Below, piece by piece: positions 1 through 11,705 of a stretch of 64,000 nt of DNA; position 1 is the stretch's first letter, and every line of letters starts with the position of its first letter. The stretch spans positions 4,434,001 through 4,498,000 of the forward strand of contig CATNEN010000034.1 of assembly GCA_950097015.1 (NCBI GenBank), read 5' to 3'. The DNA comes from Macrostomum hystrix (lineage: Eukaryota; Platyhelminthes; Macrostomidae). The notes under the pieces are model-generated. The model worked only from the letters and a program-made list of their open reading frames with translations, did no database searches and was not told where the DNA came from. The position numbers and the translations under genes were made by a program.

Positions 1-242
1 GGAACGAGTGTATATTTTTTCTGTTTGCCTGTTTATATGCGAATATTTAAGATCATTGATGGAGACAGTACTTAAATTATGATCATGTAAATTATATATT
101 CAGAGAATTTTTAGTTGATTACATACGACACTATAAAAAGTCATAGTTGATTGACAGCGCTCTCAAATTGTTGACTGAGCGCTGAAAATGTTCACTGAGC
201 TCTCTATTTTTCAAGTCGATCAATTACAAGCACTCGACAGAA

Positions 243-661
243 TCAGTCTTTGCGCCTTGGTGGCCTCTCGTGTATGTTCTGGTCGGCCCTGAGCTCAAGC
301 ACCGACACCTTCAGCAGGGCGTAGTAGCACTCCCGATCGCATCGCTCGCCTGAGCTGCAGATTTTGCACTCGTCCGGCATCCTGCCACCCTGCATCGGGA
401 TGCCAACCTTCATACTCATCAACTCCTCCTTCATGACGGTATAATTGCCCATGATGCCGTCCTTTGGACAATTGACATTGTGCACAATGCAAGGCTTCAG
501 AGTCAGGTCCATCTGCTCCTCTGTGAGTTGCTCAGTCGGATTGGCACGCTAGACATTGATGTAGACGATATTATATGAAATTATAGATTATTTCTGATAC
601 AAATTGAAGTACTACTTACCAAGGTTAGCAAGAAGAAAACTGCCACGATGCACGGCTTCAT
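243..661 (-). CDS. Small secreted cysteine-containing protein, two exons
   Basis: I join two exons: 661-620 (14 codons, start ATG at 661-659) and 548-243, with a GTAAGT donor at 619 and a TAG acceptor at 551-549. The phase is 0 and the product is 115 residues. Exon 1 encodes a hydrophobic leader (MKPCIVAVFFLLTL), which reads as a signal peptide with cleavage probably near residues 16-17. The mature part has eight cysteines or so, including CKICSSGERCDREC, one N-glycosylation site (NYT) and a basic tail ending PPRRKD. I do not recognise the family. The cysteine number and small size would suit a secreted peptide, inhibitor or venom/mucus-type protein, but nothing decides between these. A TATA-like sequence lies about 95 bp upstream of the ATG, which supports the start. 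Confidence 0.6.
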
Positions 662-755
662 TATTCTACAGTCAGTTTGCGTGTAGTCAGTCCAAGTTGA
701 ATTGCTGATTTCTCTCAGTTTCATGAAACGTCTGCTATGGAAATTTTAGCTGGCC

Positions 756-763
756 ATTTTATA
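756..763 (-). promoter_or_regulatory. TATA box of the small secreted protein gene
   Basis: On the minus strand the sequence reads CGAGTATAAAATGGCC. The TATAAAAT core is about 95 bp upstream of the ATG at 661, so transcription would start near 725-732 and give a short leader of about 65-70 nt. Position and match fit a core promoter. No start-site data are available here. Confidence 0.5.
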
Positions 764-1639
764 CTCGTAGCTGCATGCCTTTTATGAAGCGATTCCGGTC
801 TGCCACTTGCCTCGGGGCTCGGAAATCAAGTTTCGGAAAAATGCATTTCGGATTTCGTGCACTGCTGGTGCAGTTTAGTGTTCGCGTACAGTTCACAGCA
901 GGGGCGGAACGCTCTATCTCAATTTCACGGAGAGCTATTGCTGCTTGAAACCAATGAGCCAGGCTGACGTTATTCTATGCGAAAAAGTTTATCAGGCAAA
1001 CGACTGTCTGTCTTCAAATTTGTATCTAAATTTACAATCCATTTATTTGGAAAATAATCCAAATAAACTGCGGAAATTCGTGGACTGCCAAACTGCAGAC
1101 CACCGATACATGGGTGGATGCTATAAATAATGATCACAATTAGTTACTCGTCACACGACAGCGCGGCAACTATATGTGAAATGTTGCCTGACCACAGTTT
1201 TGCTGCTGCACTAAAACAAAGTTATTTTGTGAAACAGCTTAGTTTCGGCAACTGAATAATCATAACCACTTTCAGAAATTTATATTTACTTGTCACACAA
1301 TTGCTTCGCTATTATAGTACTTTAAACATTAAAGTGCATTCTCACAAGCAGTGTTTTTCTCTAGTCGGTCTGGATGTATGAACACACATAACTCACACAT
1401 TCGCTATAAAACTCACTATAAGATAAAAACTCCTGAGGATGAATGAACCGGGCTATAGAGACGAAGATGGGAGCGAAAAGTAAAGTAGAGATACAACCAA
1501 AAGACATTACTCTATTCCACTTAACTCGATCTAACAAAAACAACAATATGCGAGTACGTGCTCGACAGAGTTAGAGTTAGGCGTTAAAAGTCGTGCTTTA
1601 AGGTCTGGTCAAGGGTGTGGCAAAGCCCCGACAGTGTCC

Positions 1640-2430
1640 GAAGCTCCGGCATTGGCTAACAGGTTGTCAACGTAACACCGACTTCGTGCTGCTGCCACCG
1701 CCGAAGGGAGCTAGGCCTGCAGCGAGACCAGCAGCACCTCCTGCGCAGCCTGGGGGGAGCAGTACTCCTCGACGTCGATAAGGTGGACCGCTAACTGTAT
1801 ATATAATCACAGAAGACGCAGTAGGTCGCTTTGGGTGGGCCCGGCCGGCGCGGTGCAATGCCACGCAATGCCACGTTGGTGGTATTCTCGTTAAAGTTGA
1901 TTCTAAAGCCGGTGTGCTCTGCATCGACTTGACACTCCAGCGCCTCTGTCAAGGTCCTCGTCTCGACATTGTAAAGCAGGACCACCTAGAACAGCGCCGC
2001 CCTCTGGCGGTCGGGTAAGGCTGTGGGCTGCAAGATAGCCCTCACAGGACGTAAGGCTGCCCAGCCAAGCCCGCGGCGGCACTACAGATCATCGCGGACG
2101 TTCGGCACCAGACGCCCGAGGTAAACTGCTGACAACGCGGGAGATCCGTCAACTGCCCTTCAGCGCAGAAGATTACGCCCCTCGGTGTCGCTAGGCACGC
2201 AGAGGACGACAGTATTCTGCGTGTTGACACCAGGCCGACGTTCAAAGCGATGGAAACCGCAGCTTGTCCAGCTGCTTCTGACAGCAGGGCGAGATCGTCG
2301 GCGTATCCAAGAAGGCTAAGCCGCCTCTCCGGTTAGCATCGTACCACGCGTCGTTACAACAGAAAACTGTCATCGTTTGTCTACATCTGGGCAGAGCGAT
2401 GCACCCAGTCGAGCACCAGAATGAATTCCG
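1640..2430 (-). mobile_element. Decayed non-LTR (LINE) retrotransposon fragment
   Basis: On the minus strand, positions 2305-2294 encode YADD within GYADDLALLS, the catalytic motif of LINE reverse transcriptases. Further downstream on the same strand (about 1985-1900) is a LLYN.ETRTLTEALE stretch, typical of the region after the RT in these elements. The frame is broken by stops and shifts, and GC is well above the surrounding DNA. It is a 5'-truncated dead copy, and I cannot assign the clade (RTE, CR1 and Jockey are all possible). The interval 770-1640 between this and the first gene is AT-rich, and I see nothing in it. Confidence 0.6.
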
Positions 2431-2850
2431 TAGGATATGTCAAAGGGATCCGATGGGCCATCCGCTGTTATCACAGAAAATTTCGTGTAGTTGTATATCG
2501 CCATCATGGCGAAAACCATGCATGCAGCAGCTCTCGTACGTTGTAAGCACGAAGCACAAATACTGTATTTGAATTATTCCTAACTTTTGCCAATTGTTAG
2601 TCATATTCACATAGTATTTAAATCGCTCCTTCGTCTTATTGGGGAACATCGTGTATTAATAAGGGAGGCAAGGACAAATAGAAGAACAGTCACTTTCTAA
2701 TAAAGTACGAGTATAAGTGTATTACGAGAATTACGAGAATGTAGAATTTTTTATTTACTAGGCCTAGCTAACTAGTCAGTAGCTGGCCTAGCTATATAGG
2801 CTAATTTATATCTGATTGGTTGCTATTGTGATCTTCATGATAAATAAACG

Positions 2851-3090
2851 AAAATAAAATGAAAACCAATTATTCATGAATGAAGCTTTTTTAAATTCAT
2901 TGAAGTTAGGAAGTTAGGAGTAGGAGCGAGTTAGGAAGCTAGCAGATAAGGGAGCGAATTAGGAAGTGAACTATACATAAGGGAGCGATCGTTAGGAAGA
3001 TAGTAGATAAGGCAGTGAGCAGATAGGGAGCGCTTCAATGAATTTAAAAAAGCTTCATTCATGAATAATTAGTTTTCATATTATTTTTTT
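2851..3090. repeat. Foldback (MITE-like) inverted repeat
   Basis: The left arm (about 2851-2905) and right arm (about 3033-3090) are reverse complements over roughly 50 bp with only a few mismatches. The shared core includes AAGCTTTTTTAAATTCATTG. The 130-bp centre is not random: it repeats short words such as TTAGGAAG, AGATAAGG and GGGAGCGA. There is no coding capacity. It resembles a non-autonomous foldback transposon, and I did not find a convincing target duplication. Confidence 0.65.
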
Positions 3091-5092
3091 GCAAATTATG
3101 TTTTAAACACAGCATTGGATCTGCTTCTGCTTCCAATAAAAAGTTATCAGAATTTTAATGTAAAAAACGAGAAAAGTTTCTAGATCCCGCCAGTGTCTTT
3201 AATACATTTTTCCCAGAAACGAAATTAACGCTTTCACACACCATCACCACGTGGGTACACATGTTGCGTGGCGAATGTGCTTCGAAAAAGAATTTTAAAA
3301 AGTATATTAAAAATCCATAAAATTGTTTTGAAGCCTAAGACCTATTTAGCGATTTAATAAAAATTGGTTATTCTCCTTGTCAGGCGAACAAACGATAGTG
3401 CCAGTTTAAGAACTTTTTGTTGTTGACAAACTTCAAAGTAAGGCCTATCAGTATTAACTATCATATATTACTTATGCGACAGATTTATTTTCAGTTGTCA
3501 CATTGACGTTGTCAACATAAATATGCCTAGTTACCTCAATTTGCTTTTAGCTACAAATTACAATGTTTAATATTTGTTTTTGTTTACTAGACAAATGCAG
3601 TATAGTAGGCCTATATGTAATGAAAAACTCATAAGTCATAGAGTGAGTGAAGTACTATGTCAATTGAAGTAGCTAGGCAAGCTAGGCAAGTGCTGACATG
3701 GAATTGGGGGATTAAGTGCCATAGACATATGTGGGCTTTGCATACTGTCCTGAGAAGTGCTGAACAAGGAATTCCTCATTCCTGTGGTGTCAATTCTATC
3801 CAAAGAATGTGTTTGGAGTCATGTTCTACTGGGTGGCTCATTACTACGGCACTGTGATTTTCTTCTGAATGACTGACCAAATGACAATTTTCACTTGTTG
3901 CTGTTTGTTGTTATTTGTTCATTTCATAATTTTCCATTATTCTCTGATTAGGACATGCAATTTCAAAAGCAAAAATAATTATGCAAAACAAAGTAAAACA
4001 TTTTCTAGCTGGCTTTAGGCCCTATCAGAAACTCAAATCTAAAATAAATTAAATCAACTAGACCTAGGCCTATTGTGTTAGTAAAAGAAACCATAGCTAT
4101 GTTTGACTACAAATATACAATTTGGCTAGCTAATCTAGGTTAGGGCCTATGCAATACTAAATTTAATGGCAAAAGTAAAAACTTAGGCATTAGGGCCTAT
4201 CAGAATAGCTATCTATGCCTAGGTTAAACTCCAGATTGAAGTGTAAATGTTAACACTAATAAGCTAAGTAGCTAGGCCCTAGCTAAAAATACTTGCTTTA
4301 GCTAGTCTAATTCAATCAAGTATCAAAGTGAGGCCCTATAGCCATTACTTTATTTTCTAGCTATTTAATATACTAATTAGCTAGGGCTTAATATGAATTA
4401 AGTTTTCTCTCTAATTAGCTAAAATGTAGAAAAAATTCTGGAAACAGGACTAACTAGTCTATATAAACATGAAATAGACTATAGCAGACTATAATAGGGA
4501 CAAATCATAATTCTAGAATATTATTTTATTATTGCTATTATATCATTATATAATATATAAATATATATTTAATTTATATAATTGAATCAGACATGAAATT
4601 CCTATAAAAAAATTGTCATAATACTATTCACAAGTATAAATACTGCAATATGACATACATAAGATTTCATCATTCTAACAACTTATTGAGACTCATTAAA
4701 GTATTCCTTTAATTTAGGTTAGTTCTACTATTATATAATACTTAGTAACCAATAGTATATATTCTGATAAGCTTGGGCCTAGTTGTTTTTGGTATCCTAA
4801 ACTAATTTGGTAAAAAGTTCTTAGTTTCTGTTTTATCATAATTGGAAAGTGATCAATTTCTACTTCTTACACACTAGTTTTTTATAAAAATGCCTCTAGA
4901 TATTTTAGTGAGCAGTTATTTTCTGCTTTTATGCTATATAATTTTTCAAACTTAGCTGTCTATCTTAATGTCTAATTAGAAAAAAACAAATGCGTTTTTT
5001 ACTACTTACAGATTATTTGCAGAAAAAATATATGTAGCTTCGCTTAAAAATCCTGCTCTTGTTTACTTTTAGCTGACAAAATTTGGCCTCTG
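3091..5092. other. AT-rich spacer upstream of RIOX1
   Basis: About 2 kb without a supportable gene. It is strongly AT-rich and full of the words AGGCCTA, GGGCCTAT and TAGCTAG, scattered in both orientations. The longest open frame (66 codons at 3657) has no recognisable features. Confidence 0.5.
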
Positions 5093-8000
5093 ATGGCTGA
5101 CACAGAAACTAGAAAACTAGCTAAAGTGTCAGCTTTTGCTGCCTACCAGCAGATGAAAGAGCAGCAGAAGCAGCAGCAACAGCCAACTCCTGTCATTTTA
5201 AGTGTGGCACAGAATTATTTTACGAAGCAAGATGATCGCCAGAAGAAAAGAAAAAATAATCACAAATCTAACAGCCCTGCTACTAATAGTAGCGCGAAAA
5301 AGGCTAAACTGAATGTTGATTCTAGCAGTGGAAAGCAGAATCATGTCGGGCGTGAAGATTCTAGCTTGTCTACTGCAAGTAAAGTGGCTGTGGGTGGAGT
5401 TGCCGGGCCAAAAAGCAAGCGAAAGAAAAAAAAGCAACAAAAGCATGGGAAACAGCAGCCGCAAATGCAGCAGCAGCTGCAGCAAGGACTAGGGTTAAAA
5501 ATTTCCGCTAAAACCCCTACTGATTACGATGAAATTAGGAGTGGCAATTGCAGCTCTGAGACAGGGACTGAAGACGACTCAGTCATTGATCCTATGGTCG
5601 AAGCTACCGAAGTATTCAAAGAGATCATTGCTCCCGTTGGTGTTGACCAGTTCTTCAGCATCTACTGGGAGAAAAAACCATTGTTAGTTAAGCGCAATAC
5701 ACCTGGTCACTATGACGACTGGTTCAGCACTGCGGACTTTGACGAGTTGCTTCGAAAGCATCGCGTTATGTTTGGCGAACACCTTGATGTGACCAGCTAT
5801 AGAGACGGTACGGTTCTTGGCCATTTCTGCTTGTAATGATTGTCAGTCTGTAATAACAGTTTTTTAGGGCTACATAAATGGGTTTTGGCGTTGTGGTTAG
5901 AGCGTCGGATTCACGGCTTAAAGGTTGAGGGTTCGATTCCTGACTCCATGAAGTGGATGTGGCGTACCTCCAGTCCATGGGCAATAACTGCGGTTGTGCT
6001 GTCGGCTGCAAACTCATTTAGGGCAGGTGCAATCCAGTATTATTATTAATGTTGAGGTTACAACAATGGAATGTATATTCGAGGCCTTTTAAATTTCAAT
6101 TACGATTGGCTAGTGAGCGCTCTCACTACCTGAACTATGCTTTGCCTGTAACGCATGCATGCATTTTGGCCTCAGTATCTACAAATTCTATAAATTATAG
6201 CATAAAATTTTCACAGTCTACGAGAAAAGCTAAATTTGAAATCACAAACCAGTACAGTAAATGCCAGGAGCATTCAAAAAATGCAGTGCTTGATATATTT
6301 CAGGATTTGGGCAGGCCTGTTCAAACCAAATTTAATTGTATTATCGCCAAAACAATCAATTCCATTGCATGTTTAATTCTGCGCTTGCTTGATTTTTTCT
6401 GCAGTCTTTTTCACAGTTTGGTTCTAGCACAGTAAATCGCTCAGCACTTTCTGATCTCTAAATTGATAAAAGGAATGAAAAAAAGACAAATAATAGAACT
6501 AGTGTCTCAAGTATTTCGCTAGTCATTTAACAATATGTGGGCGTGCTGAATTTACCTTGTGTTGTCTTATCGGGCTGCTTTTTTGCGATAATAGGAAATG
6601 AAATCCCATGCGGGAGCTAGTCGGGCAGGTGATGTTCTGACAGATGGGTAATTCCCTTGATGATAGGTGAGATAGCAGGTAGCTAAACTGTGTTGTCCGC
6701 CTTAGTGTTGCAGCAATTTCTGCCATGAGGATACGAAAGATCTTGTTTAGTTTGGTTTAAATACGAGTATCAAATAATGAGTTGTTTTGAACACTTGTTA
6801 ATATTCTTTATTATTCATTTGCAAGAGAAATTCGAAATTAGTTCACTATTTTTGCGAATTTCACATTGAGCATGTAGATAGGGGGGGGCAACTTCCATCA
6901 CCAAATCAAGCGTCGATCAAGGTATACTCGTATATCTCCAGTGGCGTAGAAAGTATATTTTCACCGGATACTGTTTACCGAATCAACATCGTTAAAGTTG
7001 GCCACTGTAATCACTTTTCTCATTAAAGAACTACGAGTATGTATAAGCCGTTTAAAAATTAGTTGCAGTAGACAGTTAAAGTTCTGCTGATGTTGCACTC
7101 CAAACTCAACTTACTTGGTTCATGTGTCTCTGAATGAAACAGCTCCACAGGATCTTTCTACGGAGAGGTTGGCGATGGAATCGCTAGCAAAGAAATAGTA
7201 GATTTTCTCCGACTGACGTGCGTTTTCGTTCTTAATGCTTGTAGTTGCTGATGCGCATGTGCTGTGGGCCCATTTAGTATAAATGGAGAATCTTTCGACT
7301 GGTGCCTTCAAAAAAATGTTCGGCACTGCTGCAGGCTTCAGGTACCGTTTCTTTAGCAGGCCATCGTCCTTCTTGCGGTAGCTGTTCGTGTCGCGCATGT
7401 CACAGTTGACACATTTCGGAGCGAAGTGAAGCGAACAAGTGCGGGGTTGTTTTTCCGGCTGAAGCTGAGCTCCTCAGTCAACTTAGTAGCAGTCAAAGCC
7501 CGCTGATAAGTGAGGGGCGCCACGTAGTTTCGTCAGCCGATTTAGAGGCCGTGGCCTCATTGCCCCCTTTGGCTGCCTTATAATGCTCGTAAAATATCGA
7601 TCTAGGTAACTATCCGCGCCATAAAATTTCAATCGTTGTAGCTGCCTCTACGAGTACCATACTATGTCGATCGAAGTAGTTGCTTCCACCATTTTACCAC
7701 CTTGTAACTTTAATTTTTAATGACTGCATAAGAAAATAAATCGACTGTACAAGTGATCACACTGCACACAGCTTATCTGGAATTCTTGTAGGCAAGCGCG
7801 AGACGCACAACCCGGAGGGACGCGCCTTGGCCAGCCAGGCGTGGCAGTTCTATGAGTCCGGCTGCTCACTGCGCCTACTCTGTCCACAGGTGTTTCACGA
7901 GCGAGTCTATCAAAAGCTGAGCATTCTACACGAACAGTTCGGCGCTTTTGTTGGCGCCAATGTCTATCTAACGCCCCCTGGCACGCAGGGCTTCGCACCA

Positions 8001-11000
8001 CACTGGGACGACATCGAAGCGTTTGTCATGCAGCTGGAGGGTCGCAAGCACTGGCGAGTGTACGCGCCCAGGTCTCCGGCTGAGCGACTACCGAGAGAGT
8101 CAAGCGGTGCGTCGTTTAATGAGACTCTCTGTATGGTCTTTTAGTCTAATATGAACACTATATTCTAATAATATTTTCCAAGTATTACCACTGGTCCTTT
8201 AGTAGTTTTGTAAAGTGATTTTATAATGTTATATGACCAGTACCGTCCTTTTTGTGGTACTTTATTCTAAAGTGACGATTGATACTTCAGTGTCGTTTAA
8301 GATTCACGGGTTTTTAGTAGACCTTTAGCCAATTATGGCACTGGAGCCTCTCTGTGCACAAGCTGAAAACAAGAATGCATTAGAAAAGCCTATTTAAAAC
8401 TGTTTTTCGAATATTTAATCCCCTTGGCAATGGAATTAAGCTTAATAAAAATACGTGTACCGATTCGGGCCCATTTGTGATCTTTTGGCGAAGGAATTGT
8501 GAAAATCGGTTGAGCCGTTCGGGAGCTAGTCGATTGCAAACATACAAGCAAGATTTTCATTTTTAGTATATAAGATTAAAATTAGTCCTTTACTGATCCA
8601 TTAGTCTAATATTACCATTGGTCCTTTGGTAATTTGTAGGTTCTTTCGAACAACGATATAAACACGTCCTTTAGCCGAGTTATTTATACTTCAACCGCAG
8701 GCAACTTCGGGCCCAGAGACCGCCTAGGCCAGCCAATCATTGACGCAGTCCTGGAGCCGGGCGACCTGCTCTACATGCCTCGCGGCTTCATTCACCAGGG
8801 CCGCTGTCTGGAGGGCTTTCACTCGCTGCACATCACAGTGTCCACCTATCAGAAGTTCGCCTGGGCCGACCTGCTGTCTGAGGCGCTCTCTGGCGCACTG
8901 GAGCGAGCGGCTCGCGAAGACGTAGAATTTCGGCGCGGCCTTCCGCTGGGCCTTCTGGGCTTTGCCGGCTGCGTCTTTCGCAACGTCCGCGGCGAAGCGA
9001 ATCGGCAACGACGCGAAGCCGAGGAGCTGTGCCGCTCTTTGCTGGCCAGACTGTCTGCCCATGTCAGCCTGGACGAGGCTGCGGATAAACTCGCGTGCGG
9101 CCAGGTGAGAGGGCTTCAATCCGTATTCTGGTACGTAGGTTCAACCGTAGGGAGTGAGTGGAAGAGCAGTAACCCGTCTGCCTCTCGCACCAATGTCCCT
9201 GAGCTCGATTCCGCGGCGAGGCCATTTAGTTAAGTAGTCATTTAGTACGCAGCCGCGGAGAGAAGGCTTGGGGGCTTGTCGTGCAATTTACGCACGGACC
9301 GACCTCCAAGGCACAGTGAGAGTGCACTGACAATGAGAAAATAAAGGCAAATGTACGACCCTTTGTGAGAGTGTGCCAGTGTACAGTATATAGTGTGTGC
9401 ATTTGTGATCAGGGGTCAACGGAATCGGCAGAATTTTTTCGTCGCTGGCTGTGGTCCACGGTAATTAAAAGTTCTATTTTATTCCTAGCTTGCGGACTCC
9501 TTCTTTGATTTGTCTCTGATATAATGAAATGTCAGAATAGTCGTTCAAAAGCGAGAAAAATGGAAGATAGTACTCGCAACTTCCAGTCCTAATAATTGCG
9601 TGACTAATCAGCAGCCAGTCTACTGCAAAGCAAGGCAATTTCATCTTTCGTCTGACTTATTAGGGAATAAATTGAAAAATCAAATGCTCATTTTATGTAG
9701 AAGGAATCAATGATAAAATAACGACTTTATTTAAAATCTCTGGAGTGGAGATTCGTCTGTAGCCATCGAGTGCATGCTTGATTTTGTGAAAATCAATTAT
9801 TTTGTACCTCTTAACTTATAGGTCAAGAATTGCATGCAGCTGTTCCGAAGCTGAGGAATTCTATACAGTAACTAGCCCGCCCTCAGCCAGCGATTCTGCA
9901 TGCCCATTCATGCCCATTCTGATCCCTGAGCACACACGCACACAATTTTCTTACGCTGTACACCCACTGCGCCTTTGGGGCTGGCCCCTCAAGGGTATTA
10001 ATTAAATGGAAAGCTGAAATCAAAGTATTCTTGCCGCGTATTCGAGCTCAGGAACCTTGGTGCTACTGTTCTCTAGCACAGGAGTTATGTAACACAGATG
10101 AATGCAAATTAGTTTTAATCCGTCAATAAACAAGCTTGTCTATGCAGTCTATTCCCCTTAGACTTAACTGCAGGCTGTTCCTTAGCAGCGGGGAGGCGAG
10201 GGTCGCCCATACTGCTAACCCCTGTGGGCCCGCAGACAGGCGATGTCGCGGGGCCGGTCAGGGTGGTCCGCCAGTCCGTCCTTCAGGGTTGTCTTCCGTT
10301 GGGCTCGTCTTATCACCCGAAGAAACTGGATGAGCCGTGGGATGTTCTCGGGCTGGGAAACCTCGTCCATAGACGGGTTTGGCCCGAGGTAGCGTGAGTG
10401 TGTGCTGTTGTGCTGTCCCAACTCTGTTAACAGTAGAACGACCATGGGGGGATATTTCAAATGCCCACATTTTGTTTTTTTGTATCTTCTTAAATATTCA
10501 ACCAGTTGCCATGGAAATCCAGAACACGGGCTAAAATTTTACGCTCAATCCGATGAAACAACTTCTAGAACCACAAATCGTTGGTATCGTCGGGGTGTCT
10601 GGTGGCAATAAATCACCGATACAGGCATAATTTTCTGCTCACAAAATTTTATCATGCAACGTGTCGGCTATTATTGTTGATCATGTTTTTTTATTTTTAA
10701 ACCGAAATGGATTCGCCTTAGAGGTATATTCAGAGCAATCTTAGTTGTCCTTATCACCGGGGTCTTCGACAAGAATCGCTGAAAATATCGACGATGCTGA
10801 TGTCGGACGGATTTTCAAAGTCTGTTCATCGTAATGGGCAGAAAATTAGGATCCATATGGTGGACTTTCACGAAAATCGAACATTCGGTTTGGGGGCTCT
10901 CGTGAAGTAGGCAGCGGGTATTTGAAATACCTACGTGGTCTTTCCCCAGAAGGTCTTTCTACTGTTAAAGAAAGGACAGTGAGTGACAGACAAAGTGCTC

Positions 11001-11705
11001 AGCACTTTTGTTGTCCTACTCGCAAATGGGGCAGAGTTCACTGTCAAGGTCGCCCCCGGAGGAAGCAGTGGCGTGGAGATCCTTTCGGTTGTGGTTCAGG
11101 AGCATGTTCCAAGGCCTGCGAAGCCCGAGTCTCCAGTGCAATCTGTGCCCTATTATACAGCCAACCTCCAAGTGACGATGAGTGGTTATACCTTCCGTCT
11201 GTCAGTGAGAAATTACATTTGCTCATGTGAGCCGGTAGGAATAGAGAGATTTGCTTCCCATTTGATTAGGCAACTAATTAAATACTTATTTATTCAGGTG
11301 CGCGACGCCCTGCCGCCGGCTTTGGATCCCAGCGAGTCAGCCTGCAGCGCCTACGGCGCCGGACTCTCCTGGGACGCTCGTCGACTGCGTCCAACAGCCG
11401 GCGGTTCGCCTTCGGTTGTGAAGCTGACGTCGCGAGTTCGATTAGTTAGAAGAAGCGCCGCTCGTCTCACAGCCAATGGTCGCCTGCACACCAGCCTGGA
11501 TAACACGCGCGTCTTCCGCGAGACCGAGCCCTCCTATCTGGAGGTCGAGCCGTCACTGGCTCCTGGCGTGGCTGCTCTATCAGCCGCCTATCCTGATTTC
11601 CTCACAGTTGGGGACTTGCCGATAGCTGATCCGGCTGACCGGGTGGCTCTGGCTTCAGGACTGTACGATCGCGGCCTCCTGCTGATGCAAGAGTCAGATC
11701 AGTAA
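5093..11705 (+). CDS. RIOX1: RIOX1/NO66, JmjC ribosomal/histone oxygenase, four exons
   Basis: Exons are 5093-5807, 7792-8106, 8701-9104 and 11298-11705. Phases 1, 1 and 0 all match, giving 613 residues (human RIOX1 has about 640). Residues 1-165 are low-complexity, with Q runs and a basic nuclear/nucleolar signal (KSKRKKKK near residue 105). From about 170 the JmjC cupin begins ([12 protein letters not shown]). The Fe(II)-binding HxD is H309-W-D311 in [11 protein letters not shown], and the third ligand lies in HSLH at residues 384-387. The C-terminal winged-helix part ends with YDRGLLLMQ, as in the family. Known members hydroxylate a histidine of ribosomal protein uL2, and demethylase activity on H3K4/K36 has been proposed. 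All key residues are present, so it should be active. A possible poly(A) signal (ATTAAA) lies near 11971. Confidence 0.93.
5879..6048 (+). mobile_element. tRNA-derived SINE in RIOX1 intron 1
   Basis: The sequence contains a pol III A box (TGGTTAGAGCG, near 5895) and, about 40 bp later, a B box (GGTTCGATTCC, near 5931). A roughly 100-bp unrelated body follows and ends in a TATTATTATTA tail. The T-arm and acceptor stem do not pair well, so it is a SINE head rather than a functional tRNA gene. The rest of intron 1 (6050-7791) is AT-rich and shows nothing else I can name. Confidence 0.65.
8145..8640 (+). repeat. Non-LTR retroelement 3' end in RIOX1 intron 2
   Basis: Positions about 8500-8575 read as AATCGGTTGAGCCGTTCGGG, then a tail with AAACATACAAGCAAG and TTTTAGTATATAAG. 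This phrase is typical of the 3' ends of RTE/Jockey-like elements in invertebrate genomes. Related TTAGTCTAATATNANCA...GGTCCTTTAGTA segments lie on both sides (about 8145-8210 and 8600-8640), as an imperfect direct repeat. The assignment rests on motif memory only. Confidence 0.4.
9148..9345 (+). mobile_element. tRNA-derived SINE in RIOX1 intron 3
   Basis: An A-box-like segment (GAGTGGAAGAGCAGTAAC, near 9155) and a B-box-like segment (GAGCTCGATTCC, near 9200) have tRNA-like spacing. A non-tRNA body follows, ending near an AAATAAAGG stretch. It differs from the SINE at 5879 and is probably a second family. The remaining intron up to about 10580 has moderate GC and includes an 80-codon open frame of unknown origin near 10215-10460 (-), which may be another relic. 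Confidence 0.5.
10583..11015 (+). repeat. Dispersed repeat family, copy 1
   Basis: This copy aligns by eye with 37276-37625 along its length. Shared blocks are GGGGTGTCTGGTG, TTTTCTGCTCACAAAATTTT, CGGATTCGCC/GGATTCGCC, GAATCGCTGAA and ATGGTGGACTTT. Its downstream end (10925-11005, GTGGTCTTTCCCCAGAAGG...) is repeated at 42515-42620. There is no coding capacity. It lies inside RIOX1 intron 3, in the same direction as the gene. Confidence 0.6.

Noticed and set aside
5879-5955. Functional tRNA gene
   Set aside because: A and B boxes are present but the acceptor and T stems do not pair and a SINE body follows.
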